NCBI GenBank assembly: GCA_016280525.1
Contig: JAEEGW010000210.1
Location: 1 to 14,750 of the forward strand
DNA: 14,750 bases
Source of the DNA: Clostridiales bacterium
Lineage (GTDB): Bacteria > Bacillota > Clostridia > Oscillospirales > CAG-272
Direction: 5' to 3'
Shown here: positions 7,001 to 13,743 of the stretch, piece after piece
Position numbering within the stretch: position 1 is the stretch's first letter
Layout: each line of letters begins with the position of its first letter
Translations under genes and position numbers: made by a program
Notes under the pieces: model-generated
Told to the model about the DNA's origin: nothing
Databases searched by the model: none
The model's input: the letters and a program-made list of their open reading frames with translations, nothing else

Positions 7001-9306
7001 CCGTTATTTATCAAAGCACCACTACTTGAAACAGTTGTGCGGACCGGGGTTGTTCCGTTTGCTACTGTATAGCGGATAGGTACGATTGTTTTATTTTTAT
7101 TACTCGGACCGCCAACAAAACCGTTCTGCCAGTCATCAACGCGCCATATATGTACCTTGGCACTGGGACCAATTACGACTGATGCGCCTTCTTCGACTAC
7201 AATGCGTGTATCGGGAAGAACCATATAACCGTAACTTAAAGTGGTAGTTCCCTCACTTGCTATAACGTCCATGTTATTTGTCAGTCCCAGGAGCCATTTT
7301 CTTGAAGCTACAGTCGCTATACTCATAACGTCAACATTTATCGCTTTTGCTTCCATATCGCCGTGAACGTCATAAGTGATTCTGTCCGTTGTGCCGTCGT
7401 AACGTCTCTCTATATAACCGTTCGACATTGTGAACAGCGTTTCACCGTTACCAATAAAACCGGCTTGCACGTTAGCCAAAATTTTAGCACCGGACATAGT
7501 TGCGGTAAGATGGCCATAAACGTATGCAGATGCGCCGGCATATACACGATAATCAGATTCAACGTTCTGAACATAGTATTGTGAGAAGTAGAAAGATTTC
7601 TCAAGATTATCGTCAGCGACGTTGTTCCAAGCCATTGCATTAGATCCGCCGCCCCAGTCAGCCATCTGAAGAACTTCAAAAGAAGAACCACCCGACTTTA
7701 CATTTACTCTACCGGAACCGGCAACGTAACCGTAAACACGTATTTCGCCGCCGCTCTCAACATCAAGAGTACCGCTTAAATCTATAAAACCGTAATCGCC
7801 AGACGCACCGCCCATATACGACGTAGCGTTGTTTGCATATGCGCAGGCGTTGACGTTCAGTTTACCGTTGACGGTAAACGTAACGTTTGCAGGAACGGTA
7901 AGCGTTTTGTATGCTGAGCCTGGCGCAGCTACGGAAAATCCCGGTCCGTCAGCAAACGATCCGCTGTCTTGTGCGTTGTAAGGTATCAAAAACTTAACGC
8001 CTGCCGGCAGAATATAGCTGATCACACTGTTATTCGATTCAAGAACTCCGGGAGTTAATGAATCGCCCTTTGCAATAGCTTCCGCTTCAGTTGCGGCAAA
8101 CGTGTAATCCTTGACAAGCGTTATAACAGCATTTTCATCTTGTGCTGCATTTACCGCTTCAAACCAAGATACATAACGTGTACCATTAACGTCAAACGCA
8201 CGTGTTTGAGACTTGAGGAGGAAGCTAGCAACAACAGTTTCTCCCTCAGCATAAGCACGGGTTTCAAATTCATTATCATATGAAATGATATTTCCGCCGT
8301 TTGACCAATAGTCAAAATCGTAAGAACTATCACCGGTTGCACTAAGTGTAAATCCGTTTGCAGGTAAGTATGAGAAGGCTTTATCCACACCACCGGCCGT
8401 CACCGTTTCTGTAACGGTTACCGTTGCGCCTTCTTCAGCATCAGGATCATCATCCGGAACTACAGCGGTGGCGGTATAAGATCCGTGTTCAGGAGCCTGT
8501 AGTGTAATATTCGTCAGCGTATCGCTATCGCCGGCGGCATAGAAATTGGAAATGATAACTCCGGCAGAAGGATCGTTGCCGAGCTGCGGCTGAGTTGTCA
8601 GTGAAATGTAGAAGCATCCTTCAGGTGCAAAACCTGTCACAGGGTCATCTGCAGGACGCACTGATTCTTGGTCTCCGTAATCACCATAGTACTGCGCGGG
8701 GGCAGTGCCTTCATAATGAGCAAGAGTAATCGCAATATCGGCTGAAAGATTTTGATTATGAGATTCAGTATCTGCTTCATCTAAATATATACGGCCTTCA
8801 GGCGTTACGACACTTGCTACGCTATGTGAGCTGAATCCAACATTGGACGTAGACTGGATGTGAAAACTGACGTTAACAGGATGATCTTCTAAGTTAAAAA
8901 AATATACTCGAACATCATTATCAGCTTCACCGAGGAGAACCATCATTAAATTGCCCATCGCAGTTTCCTCAGGCATTGAGGCTGTACCGAGATAACCGTA
9001 CTCGCCCATTCCTTCCAGATCAGTTCCCTCTGTAGCGATGCTTGGTCCACAATAAGCTAATGTTATAGTATCACCGTTTGTCAACCAGTCAAAAGCTGAC
9101 CATGGATTGATATAACCAAACGGATCACCAACATCTCCGCTCGTTACAAAGTCACCATAAATGTAACTCGTCAGTTCCCCGGCAGTGCGCGGTCCGTCAG
9201 CTTCGTTATACGCTATTGAAGAAGCCGGTATGGAAAGGCCGGGCAATAACGATACCATAATGGTAAGACTCAGCACAATACTAAGGACTCTTTTAATTTT
9301 TGTCAT
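4027..9306 (-). CDS. Giant secreted multidomain protein with C-terminal dockerin (1759 aa)
   Basis: Residues 1-33 form a Sec signal peptide (MTKIKRVL, then a hydrophobic core, then a small-residue cleavage region). Residues about 40-260 are an unassigned beta-rich region. Residues about 266-363 resemble a divergent InlB B-repeat (ITLQAPEHGSYTATAVV through DFDYWSNGG). From about 366 a VNGTRYVSWFEAVNAA segment leads into a Ser/Asn/Gly-rich, repetitive beta region to about 830 that could be a beta-solenoid. Residues about 967-1609 form about eight tandem modules of roughly 77 residues. The C-terminus (about 1692-1755) is a dockerin with two calcium loops, DADLNGRITAVD and DVDGNGRITTVD, each followed by the same KSASIRKWTF segment. 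No catalytic motif is recognised, so a structural or adhesive role is inferred. It starts 25 nt after the upstream stop with AAAGGA as ribosome-binding site, so it is probably co-transcribed with both neighbours. The dockerin would bind a cohesin, possibly on a protein outside this window. Confidence 0.88.
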   Translation of the reverse strand: MTKIKRVLSIVLSLTIMVSLLPGLSIPASSIAYNEADGPRTAGELTSYIYGDFVTSGDVGDPFGYINPWSAFDWLTNGDTITLAYCGPSIATEGTDLEGMGEYGYLGTASMPEETAMGNLMMVLLGEADNDVRVYFFNLEDHPVNVSFHIQSTSNVGFSSHSVASVVTPEGRIYLDEADTESHNQNLSADIAITLAHYEGTAPAQYYGDYGDQESVRPADDPVTGFAPEGCFYISLTTQPQLGNDPSAGVIISNFYAAGDSDTLTNITLQAPEHGSYTATAVVPDDDPDAEEGATVTVTETVTAGGVDKAFSYLPANGFTLSATGDSSYDFDYWSNGGNIISYDNEFETRAYAEGETVVASFLLKSQTRAFDVNGTRYVSWFEAVNAAQDENAVITLVKDYTFAATEAEAIAKGDSLTPGVLESNNSVISYILPAGVKFLIPYNAQDSGSFADGPGFSVAAPGSAYKTLTVPANVTFTVNGKLNVNACAYANNATSYMGGASGDYGFIDLSGTLDVESGGEIRVYGYVAGSGRVNVKSGGSSFEVLQMADWGGGSNAMAWNNVADDNLEKSFYFSQYYVQNVESDYRVYAGASAYVYGHLTATMSGAKILANVQAGFIGNGETLFTMSNGYIERRYDGTTDRITYDVHGDMEAKAINVDVMSIATVASRKWLLGLTNNMDVIASEGTTTLSYGYMVLPDTRIVVEEGASVVIGPSAKVHIWRVDDWQNGFVGGPSNKNKTIVPIRYTVANGTTPVRTTVSSSGALINNGTVTAYSNVFTTDNGGVADDMVIQGSGTLINYANPNGTVSGTLWQLKKSNEWVSIQTEPVLSYMYGETEVSSFEAGTYYSQPPATDTHGNGTYDSWYQWQVDYTLTDENGDTINYTDYAYNSDIDLDGTLIVDGERYVITSVDSIKDANDNDLSATVDYDGNVTVGGLAVNTNANIADGWEAIQFHGLAQNVKIALHVQSYDYRVIWQEPAADKTTAEYVIGNTASYDWDQNCAISATVTPASGATATPVYGLTTSLLLTNITEDVEVSIVANADAWPVTVNITYPDNRTETVTIFSTQDADEVWTTTFAPAKPANGWYVIDSVSITGGSVVSYQNNVDNLTITGVNTSGVVANVTLAHKDYKITYNTTGASLAPSYVNSGETVNVSNTALGDGFIFGEASITTTPTEASLAVTPTSLTLTGIDKDLTLNVPVVAYDYIVTADGQTAYVLTGDSVTFTLDAGYAINGASIPSNQVGTVSYTNPADPTGTATITVTGVGSDVDVTVDKVQFDAIITFKDADENVLETKYYGAGSTITYTAADDGVGSGNRFFIEGATSTGATVSYTTQTVSVTNVTGTAADVIITLTPFTYKVTWNDGVETTYTYLTGAETEATYIPPDEGVGGARYIIQTAYGEHASGATNDYPASNGKSLFKVVNINSDEVVTLTLRTFTYKVVFTNQNDNVIKTQYADAEDHDVTINVGDNTIRYDVAGQDLISTKNTIITSAEITGTATANNGADFGEGVSRVTLTGIASDVTAKLEVYEYDHKVVVVRNDLNGWSSDTETHYVSGDAYAWTKPADAEYAIDSVSSTYGTATKSGDTVNLDMTGVSEVEVELVIVTKLTAERLKTDLSQFTNYTNATATIAVTDSAYGVFTVTCSNACVIAYENADGTYTRLTAMPTETTNTYEFVCPNNFPEDIALVVVVKGDADLNGRITAVDATRVKSASIRKWTFNNLEMLAADVDGNGRITTVDATRVKSASIRKWTFDWANN
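4045..4212 (-). repeat. Duplicated dockerin halves, 102-bp offset direct repeat
   Basis: The two dockerin half-sites of the 1759-residue protein are encoded by a direct repeat with a 102-bp (34-codon) offset. Positions 4045-4110 and 4147-4212 match at about 58 of 66 bases in my hand alignment. The protein repeat covers the calcium loop and the whole following helix (ATRVKSASIRKWTF in both). Dockerins are always internally duplicated, but the halves are usually less alike than this. Confidence 0.8.
4480..6408 (-). repeat. About eight tandem degenerate protein modules of roughly 77 residues
   Basis: Within the 1759-residue protein, modules begin at residues of about 967, 1044, 1125, 1202, 1278, 1355, 1437 and 1531, ending near 1609. 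Each opens with a strand such as YDYRVIW, HKDYKITY, FTYKVTW, FTYKVVF or YDHKVVV. Most continue with a YVxGxT-like turn, a YxIxSxxxTGG-like middle, and a closing TGVxxDVxVTL-like strand. Spacing is 76-82 residues except for one of about 94. The closing strand of one module abuts the opening of the next. The period is close to that of InlB B-repeats, but the GYTFxGW signature is missing. The unit boundaries are my own hand alignment. Confidence 0.65.
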
Positions 9307-9331
9307 TCATCCATTTCCTTTCTGATATATT

Positions 9332-11479
9332 TTATTCAACTGAATTTTCATTTAAATATTCATCACTTCTGACAGACGTCAGATTCGCGCTGTTGCCGAA
9401 TTGCAGATTCAGAGAACCGTCCAAAGAAAAGCCTCTGCCCGCGCCAGTGTATGCACTTGATAATTTATCACCGTCAAGATACACGATTACCGAAACGTCT
9501 ACTTCTCTGTTTTTCTGTAAAGTGGTAATGTTGTTATTTGTTATTTCAGAGCCAAGTGTAAGAATTCCTTTTGAAGCAGTCTCGGTTTGATTGACGTTAT
9601 ATAACCGAAGCTGTCCTGTGACAGTATCGCCTTTTATTGTCGGGTTCCCCGGAACGCCGACGGCAAATATCTGACCGTCCGTCGTCATGAAAACGATGTA
9701 AATACAGTTCAATATAGAAGCAACTTGATTGTCATTCATGTCAATGGCACGCGTAAAATTAAACGTGCTGCCTTTACCCTGAAGAATTTCATTGTAATTT
9801 CCGGAATTTTCCGAAGCCTGCTGCGTCATCCCGGTAATACGGTCAAGTCCTTCTCTTTCAAGTATAAGTGAGCCGGGCTCGTTAGATTTTAAAGCTAAAT
9901 CGATTTGATATCCGTAAGCGTTAACGCCGAATCTGTTGATCTCAAGCGGTACGGTACCGGACGTTTCCAGTTCAGCTACCGCGGTGTATATCTGACCGAG
10001 CGTTCCTGTGTTTGTCACTTCATTGTATTGAGATAGACTGCTGGTATTTTTGCTTGTTACTTTGAGATCGTATGTATACGTTTTCTCAGTATTTGCTATT
10101 AAATTTGAAAATTTAAAAGTTGACTGCAGTGTTGCAGTATAGTCGCCGACGACTCTGGCCATAGCCTGAAACAGACCGTCATTCTCAACGCTGTTGGATC
10201 CGACAAAGTAAAACGCGTCTTCGGTATAGCCCTGACGCAGATTGTAGAAATAACCGCGGCTTGCACCTGTATTAATTCTTCCGTTGGAACCAAGAACATA
10301 AACCGGCTGAGGTGTCTCTCCTTTGTTCATAATGTAAGATCCGGTTACACTGATTATACAAGCTCCGGCGTTACCGGGTTGCCCTTCATCAAGGTAAACG
10401 TTTGCAGCCGCGACTCTTGTTTTGACCTGCTGTATCGCGTTTATCGCAGTTACGAGAGTGGTGTATCCGTTTGCGGCGGCGATGCTTTTGACATTGAATT
10501 CGGACGTATCATTATCACTCGGGATCAAAGGCATGGTCTGGAACTGTTTGTAAATGCGTCCAAGCTCAGCCATATCTTCTTCGTTCTCAGAATCAAAGTG
10601 AGCGTTATCGGAAACACAGTATGCCAAGAAAGCCCAGCGCAGTGCTATATCACTTTCGGATGCAACCTGTGAAAGCATATTTGCGATGTTGCGTACGCAT
10701 TGGATGTCATTATCATCCCAGTTGTACATATTCGGGAGCCAGAGTATCAGCGTCGTTTTGTTTATAACCCCGAATATATCGTCCGATGCAGCTTCAAGTG
10801 TAGATATAAGGTCATCACGGATCTGTTGTCTGTAATGATATACATATTCAGCCGCTTCCGCTCTGATCGATTCACGGCTTACGGAACGTACTATTGTCTG
10901 TGACTGAGTGCTGTTAAGTTCTTTCTTGAATCCGATAACGTTTACACCCCAATGAGCGGTATCTTCAAAAAGTTCGGATTCTGCGTCATAATGCGTTTTG
11001 GGAGCTTCGATCAACGAACTTATACGTCCGTCCGGTCCGTACTCAGGAACAGTCAACGGATACTGTGTATTAACAAGCGCGTTGTTTCCGTTTGTTATCA
11101 GGTTCAGACGCGCAGGTGTTAGCATGATGCTGTCAAGGCCGTATCCTGTCGACAAATCTATAACGTTGCCGTAGTAGTTATTTGCAAGCGTATTTTCAAC
11201 CGACACAAGAGCGTTTGACTGTCCGCGGCCGCCGCCGGTCGGATGACTCATAACGTATGTACCGGTTCCTGTCGTTTCGGTTCCGAGGAGTGCTATTTCC
11301 AGATATCCGTTGCCGCCGACAGTTGTTTTGATCTTTCTAACTTCAGGAGCGGTGGAGATCGATATCCATGCATATGTAGTTACGCCCATTAAAACGGCGG
11401 CAACAAGAAGCATAGCGATCGCTGCCATAAGCTTCTTCGCTACCTTTTGCTGCATCTGCATGATATGTACAATGCTCAT
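9332..11479 (-). CDS. Membrane-anchored or SipW-type exported protein of unknown function (715 aa)
   Basis: The ATG at 11479 has an AGGAGGT site 6 nt upstream. A basic segment (QKVAKK, residues 11-16) precedes one hydrophobic stretch (about 17-42) ending in GVTTYAWISIS. This resembles the SipW-dependent signals of TasA/camelysin-like proteins, but it could equally be an uncleaved signal anchor. Next comes APEVRKIKTTVGGNGYLEIALLG (about residues 44-66), which I recognise as the start of an uncharacterised family in clostridia; the same family usually ends in a VYLDGD then SLNLQF region, here at about 667-700. Residues about 202-360 are predicted by eye to be mostly helical, with the flanks beta-rich. 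There is no enzymatic motif, LPXTG or SLH. It is the first gene of the surface block, and its stop lies 25 nt before the dockerin gene, so it may anchor or initiate the assembly. Function unknown. Confidence 0.8.
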   Translation of the reverse strand: MSIVHIMQMQQKVAKKLMAAIAMLLVAAVLMGVTTYAWISISTAPEVRKIKTTVGGNGYLEIALLGTETTGTGTYVMSHPTGGGRGQSNALVSVENTLANNYYGNVIDLSTGYGLDSIMLTPARLNLITNGNNALVNTQYPLTVPEYGPDGRISSLIEAPKTHYDAESELFEDTAHWGVNVIGFKKELNSTQSQTIVRSVSRESIRAEAAEYVYHYRQQIRDDLISTLEAASDDIFGVINKTTLILWLPNMYNWDDNDIQCVRNIANMLSQVASESDIALRWAFLAYCVSDNAHFDSENEEDMAELGRIYKQFQTMPLIPSDNDTSEFNVKSIAAANGYTTLVTAINAIQQVKTRVAAANVYLDEGQPGNAGACIISVTGSYIMNKGETPQPVYVLGSNGRINTGASRGYFYNLRQGYTEDAFYFVGSNSVENDGLFQAMARVVGDYTATLQSTFKFSNLIANTEKTYTYDLKVTSKNTSSLSQYNEVTNTGTLGQIYTAVAELETSGTVPLEINRFGVNAYGYQIDLALKSNEPGSLILEREGLDRITGMTQQASENSGNYNEILQGKGSTFNFTRAIDMNDNQVASILNCIYIVFMTTDGQIFAVGVPGNPTIKGDTVTGQLRLYNVNQTETASKGILTLGSEITNNNITTLQKNREVDVSVIVYLDGDKLSSAYTGAGRGFSLDGSLNLQFGNSANLTSVRSDEYLNENSVE

Positions 11480-11485
11480 TACTCC

Positions 11486-11492
11486 ACCTCCT
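11486..11492 (-). promoter_or_regulatory. Strong ribosome-binding site of the 715-aa gene
   Basis: AGGAGGT lies 6 nt before the ATG at 11479. It selects this ATG over the in-frame ATGs at codons 7 and 9, which have no such site. Confidence 0.8.
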
Positions 11493-11569
11493 GCAAGTGG
11501 TCACAACAAGTCCAATAAATTACAAAAATTAATTTAAAATAAGATACGGAATTTTTAAACAGCACAATT

Positions 11570-11602
11570 AACCTTTATAACCGCTTTTTCGGCACAAAGG
11601 TT
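11570..11602. other. Inverted repeat in the leader of the 715-aa gene
   Basis: AACCTTT (11570-11576) pairs with AAAGGTT (11596-11602) around a 19-nt loop that holds an inner CCG/CGG pairing. It would lie in the 5' leader of the surface operon if the candidate promoters are real. No U-run follows on either strand, so it is not a standard terminator; it could be an operator or an RNA structure, or chance. Confidence 0.25.
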
Positions 11603-11645
11603 GATAAATAAAGAATAAATAAAAATATATAATTTATTAGTATAG

Positions 11646-11654
11646 ATTGTATCA
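11646..11654 (-). promoter_or_regulatory. Candidate extended -10 element (TGATACAAT)
   Basis: TGATACAAT on the minus strand fits the TGnTATAAT extended -10 pattern with one mismatch. No good -35 lies 16-18 nt upstream. It would be an alternative start for the surface operon with a leader of about 160 nt. Confidence 0.25.
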
Positions 11655-11696
11655 TAGAGCTGTGTGCGTCGCATTGAGCAATCTTAAATTTTATTA

Positions 11697-11725
11697 TATA
11701 TAATTGTGAACTTTTCTCGGTTCAA
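11697..11725 (-). promoter_or_regulatory. Candidate sigma-A promoter for the surface-protein operon
   Basis: On the minus strand TTGAAC (11720-11725) is followed after 17 nt by TATATA (11697-11702), with an overlapping TATAAT at 11693-11698. Each hexamer matches 4 of 6 consensus bases at the ideal spacing. If used, it gives a leader of about 200 nt before the 715-aa gene. AT-rich DNA gives such matches easily, so this is only a candidate. Confidence 0.35.
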
Positions 11726-11757
11726 ATTGATACTGATTGATAATTTATTTGCTTAAT

Positions 11758-11781
11758 TTTATTCATCTGCGACTGAATAAA
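11758..11781 (-). terminator. Inverted repeat just after the lipase gene, possible weak terminator
   Basis: TTTATTCA and TGAATAAA form a perfect 8-bp inverted repeat with an 8-nt loop, 12 nt beyond the lipase stop. The stem is AT-rich and no U-run follows on the minus-strand transcript, so it is a poor intrinsic terminator. Its position is the main argument. Confidence 0.25.
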
Positions 11782-11793
11782 GGCTTAAAAACA

Positions 11794-13098
11794 TCACTCC
11801 GACGCCTGCTTTTCGGCGATCAGCTGCGCATAACGGCTGACCGAGTGTTCGTTTGCAATATTCAGCATATTCTGCGTATCCGAGAATTCTGAAAGCACAG
11901 CCAGAGCCGCGTAAAGATCGCTTTCCGGCGACATTGTAAGAAGCTTAGAAATATCCATATTCGCATAATCCGACGCATACATTGCCGCGATATACTGCAG
12001 AATGTCATACGTGCTCAAACCGTCGTCGGACAGGCCTTTTCCGGTAAGAGAATGCTTGTCCTCATAATACGATCTTATATCCGGAGCAAGATTTATAAGA
12101 GACTCAATGCCGGTTATTATAGAGGTCTTTTTATCCTCTGAATCAAGCATTATATCTATTCCCGCGCGGCTGAATCCGTGAGCTTGCAGAGGTACGTACG
12201 CTACCAAGTCCGCCGGATTTATGAAGTTAAAAATGTTGTTATATTTCTTCTCCGGATCGCTTATATCCTTCTCCGCTTCTTCGCCTCTGACGGTGTTTGG
12301 CGTTGCAAAAGTATACACGTAAACGCTGTTCTTGCTATACGCGTTGTCAAGCGTTATACCAAGCAGATTTGACGCGGCTGCGCCTCTGCTGTGGCCGCAG
12401 ATGACCTTATACGAATCCGGGTCACTGTCAAGCATATCCTTTATTGAAAGATATATATCTTGTGCTGCCATATAGAAGTTTTCGGCATATTTAGTGTCGT
12501 TGTCGTGTGACGGAGCGAAATCCAGGTTTGAATACCATTCTCCTGCCTCGGTCCCGCGTATGAGCACAACGTATATATTTTTGCCGTTATACTTGCCTTT
12601 TGCGACAGTATAAGCGCACGTATGCGACTTGTCCGTTTTGGCTTTGTCGTAGTTTTTGGTAAACAATATCTCAAAGCCGGCACTCTTAAGTATCGCCTTT
12701 GCGTTTGATTCCATATAGCCCGTGCAGAACGTCAGAAGTTTGGCCGCCAGATCGTACGACAGATCACTGCTTTTTTCCGGTAAAACGAGATCTACGGTCG
12801 TTTCCGTATCCGCAGGCTCTTCGCTTGTTATTTCTTCCGTTGCTTCCTGCGTCTGTGTCTCTGTTTCCGTTTCTGTTTCTGTTTCCGTTTCTGTTTCAGT
12901 TTCAGTTTCTGCTTCAGATTGTACTTCTGTATCGGTTTCCGTTTCCATGATTTGGCCTTCTTCGGTCTCTGTTTCGGCCGTTGTCGTAATCTCGTCCGTT
13001 ATCGTTTCGGACGTTGTATCGGAAGTACTGCCGCACGAAGTTATAACGGCGGTCAAAATCATAACAAGCAGTATTAAAACGGCTGTTCTTTTCTTCAT
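11794..13098 (-). CDS. Class-3-lipase-like lipoprotein with a Glu-Thr repeat linker (434 aa)
   Basis: The N-terminus (MKKRTAVLIL, hydrophobic core, VITSCGS) is a lipoprotein signal with the lipidated cysteine at residue 22. Residues about 23-105 form an acidic, Thr-rich linker that includes nine Glu-Thr dipeptides (64-81). Residues about 115-360 show the alpha/beta-hydrolase class-3 lipase pattern. RGTEAGEW (181-188) fits the oxyanion region, GHSRGAA (235-241) is the nucleophile elbow with Ser237, NPADLVAYVP (294-303) places the acid at Asp297, and DKHSL (347-351) offers His349. The family hydrolyses acylglycerols or other esters; the substrate here is unknown. The protein should be anchored on the outer face of the membrane and held away from it by the linker. 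AAAGGAG, overlapping the LUD stop region, serves as its ribosome-binding site 15 nt downstream of that gene, so the two are probably co-transcribed. Confidence 0.88.
   Translation of the reverse strand: MKKRTAVLILLVMILTAVITSCGSTSDTTSETITDEITTTAETETEEGQIMETETDTEVQSEAETETETETETETETETETQTQEATEEITSEEPADTETTVDLVLPEKSSDLSYDLAAKLLTFCTGYMESNAKAILKSAGFEILFTKNYDKAKTDKSHTCAYTVAKGKYNGKNIYVVLIRGTEAGEWYSNLDFAPSHDNDTKYAENFYMAAQDIYLSIKDMLDSDPDSYKVICGHSRGAAASNLLGITLDNAYSKNSVYVYTFATPNTVRGEEAEKDISDPEKKYNNIFNFINPADLVAYVPLQAHGFSRAGIDIMLDSEDKKTSIITGIESLINLAPDIRSYYEDKHSLTGKGLSDDGLSTYDILQYIAAMYASDYANMDISKLLTMSPESDLYAALAVLSEFSDTQNMLNIANEHSVSRYAQLIAEKQASE
12862..12909 (-). repeat. Hexanucleotide coding repeat, eight GAA-ACN units
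   Basis: Eight perfect 6-bp units (GAAACN on the minus strand) encode Glu-Thr dipeptides at residues 64-79 of the lipase lipoprotein, and a ninth unit is GAG-ACA. The third base of the Thr codon varies between A, G and T. Gain or loss of a unit keeps the reading frame, so the tract can change linker length without inactivating the gene. Confidence 0.85.
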
Positions 13099-13113
13099 CG
13101 TTTTGTATCTCCT

Positions 13114-13743
13114 TTAAAATCCGAGTTCATCGTTTACCAGAATAACGTGTATTCTGTCTTTATGACGCGAATATCTTGTTATAAGGAATTGACAGCAAAT
13201 TGTATCCGGCGATTTGCAGTCAAAGCATTTGCCGGTTGACGCGCACGGTGTGGAAAGACCGAACCGCTGCGCGTTTGCCGGCGCGGCGACGTTTCTTGCG
13301 CGTTTCATCGCTGTATCGACGTCCGGGCAGATCTTATTCATGCCGACGATGAACAGCACTTTTTTCGGTCCGTTTGCGATAGCGGAGACTCTGTTTGCGT
13401 TGCCGTCTATGTTAATGAGCACGCCGTCGTCCGACATACCGTTTACGCTTGATATGAAAACGTCCGCGTTATATCCGTCAAGCATTGCGGCGCGCTTGTC
13501 CTCATATTGGCTTCTGTCAATAAACTTATACTCGCCGTTTTTTACCGCGTCCGTCAGTCCTATTTCATCCGAGCTCGTGCAGCCGCCCATAGTGACGGTG
13601 CTGTTTTCTGGTATGAGACTGAGCGCAATTTTCAGCGCTTCATCTTTGTCTTTTGCGTAATAACCCGACATATTCCTCGACTGCAGACCTTTTATAACGA
13701 CGGATGCCAGTAGTTCGTTTTTCTTATACACGTTACCGTTCAT
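13114..13743 (-). CDS. LUD-domain protein, LutC/YkgG (DUF162) family (209 aa)
   Basis: The motifs are those of the LUD family: TVTMGGCTSSDEIGL (about 49-63), ADVFISSVNGMSDDGVLINI (93-112), DGNANRVSAI (113-122), GPKKVLFIVGMNK (125-137) and AAPANAQR (153-160). A C-terminal cysteine cluster follows (C167, C173, C176, C183, C184). LutC works with the Fe-S proteins LutA and LutB in lactate oxidation, but stand-alone clostridial members like this have no firm function, and no LutA or LutB lies in the window. I chose ATG 13741-13743 as the start because AGGAGGAG lies 7 nt before it; a frame-compatible TTG at 13761 sits inside that site. The gene overlaps the stop of the upstream GH20-GNAT gene by 11 nt, which suggests translational coupling. 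Cytoplasmic; no signal peptide. Confidence 0.9.
   Translation of the reverse strand: MNGNVYKKNELLASVVIKGLQSRNMSGYYAKDKDEALKIALSLIPENSTVTMGGCTSSDEIGLTDAVKNGEYKFIDRSQYEDKRAAMLDGYNADVFISSVNGMSDDGVLINIDGNANRVSAIANGPKKVLFIVGMNKICPDVDTAMKRARNVAAPANAQRFGLSTPCASTGKCFDCKSPDTICCQFLITRYSRHKDRIHVILVNDELGF

Larger units (their letters stand above)
11480..11793. other. AT-rich intergenic region between the two gene blocks
   Basis: This 314-nt stretch has no coding potential that I can support on either strand and no tRNA-like fold. It is clearly more AT-rich than the flanking genes. It contains candidate promoter elements for the surface block, two inverted repeats (11758-11781 and 11570-11602), and a short direct repeat of ATTGATA (11726-11732 and 11736-11742). 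It is the only gap over 300 nt in the window and the natural boundary between two transcription units. Confidence 0.7.

Noticed and set aside
12722..13117. Plus-strand frame with a long Val-Ser repeat
   Set aside because: It is the antisense reading of the GAA-ACN repeat and lipoprotein signal region of the lipase gene; no independent support.
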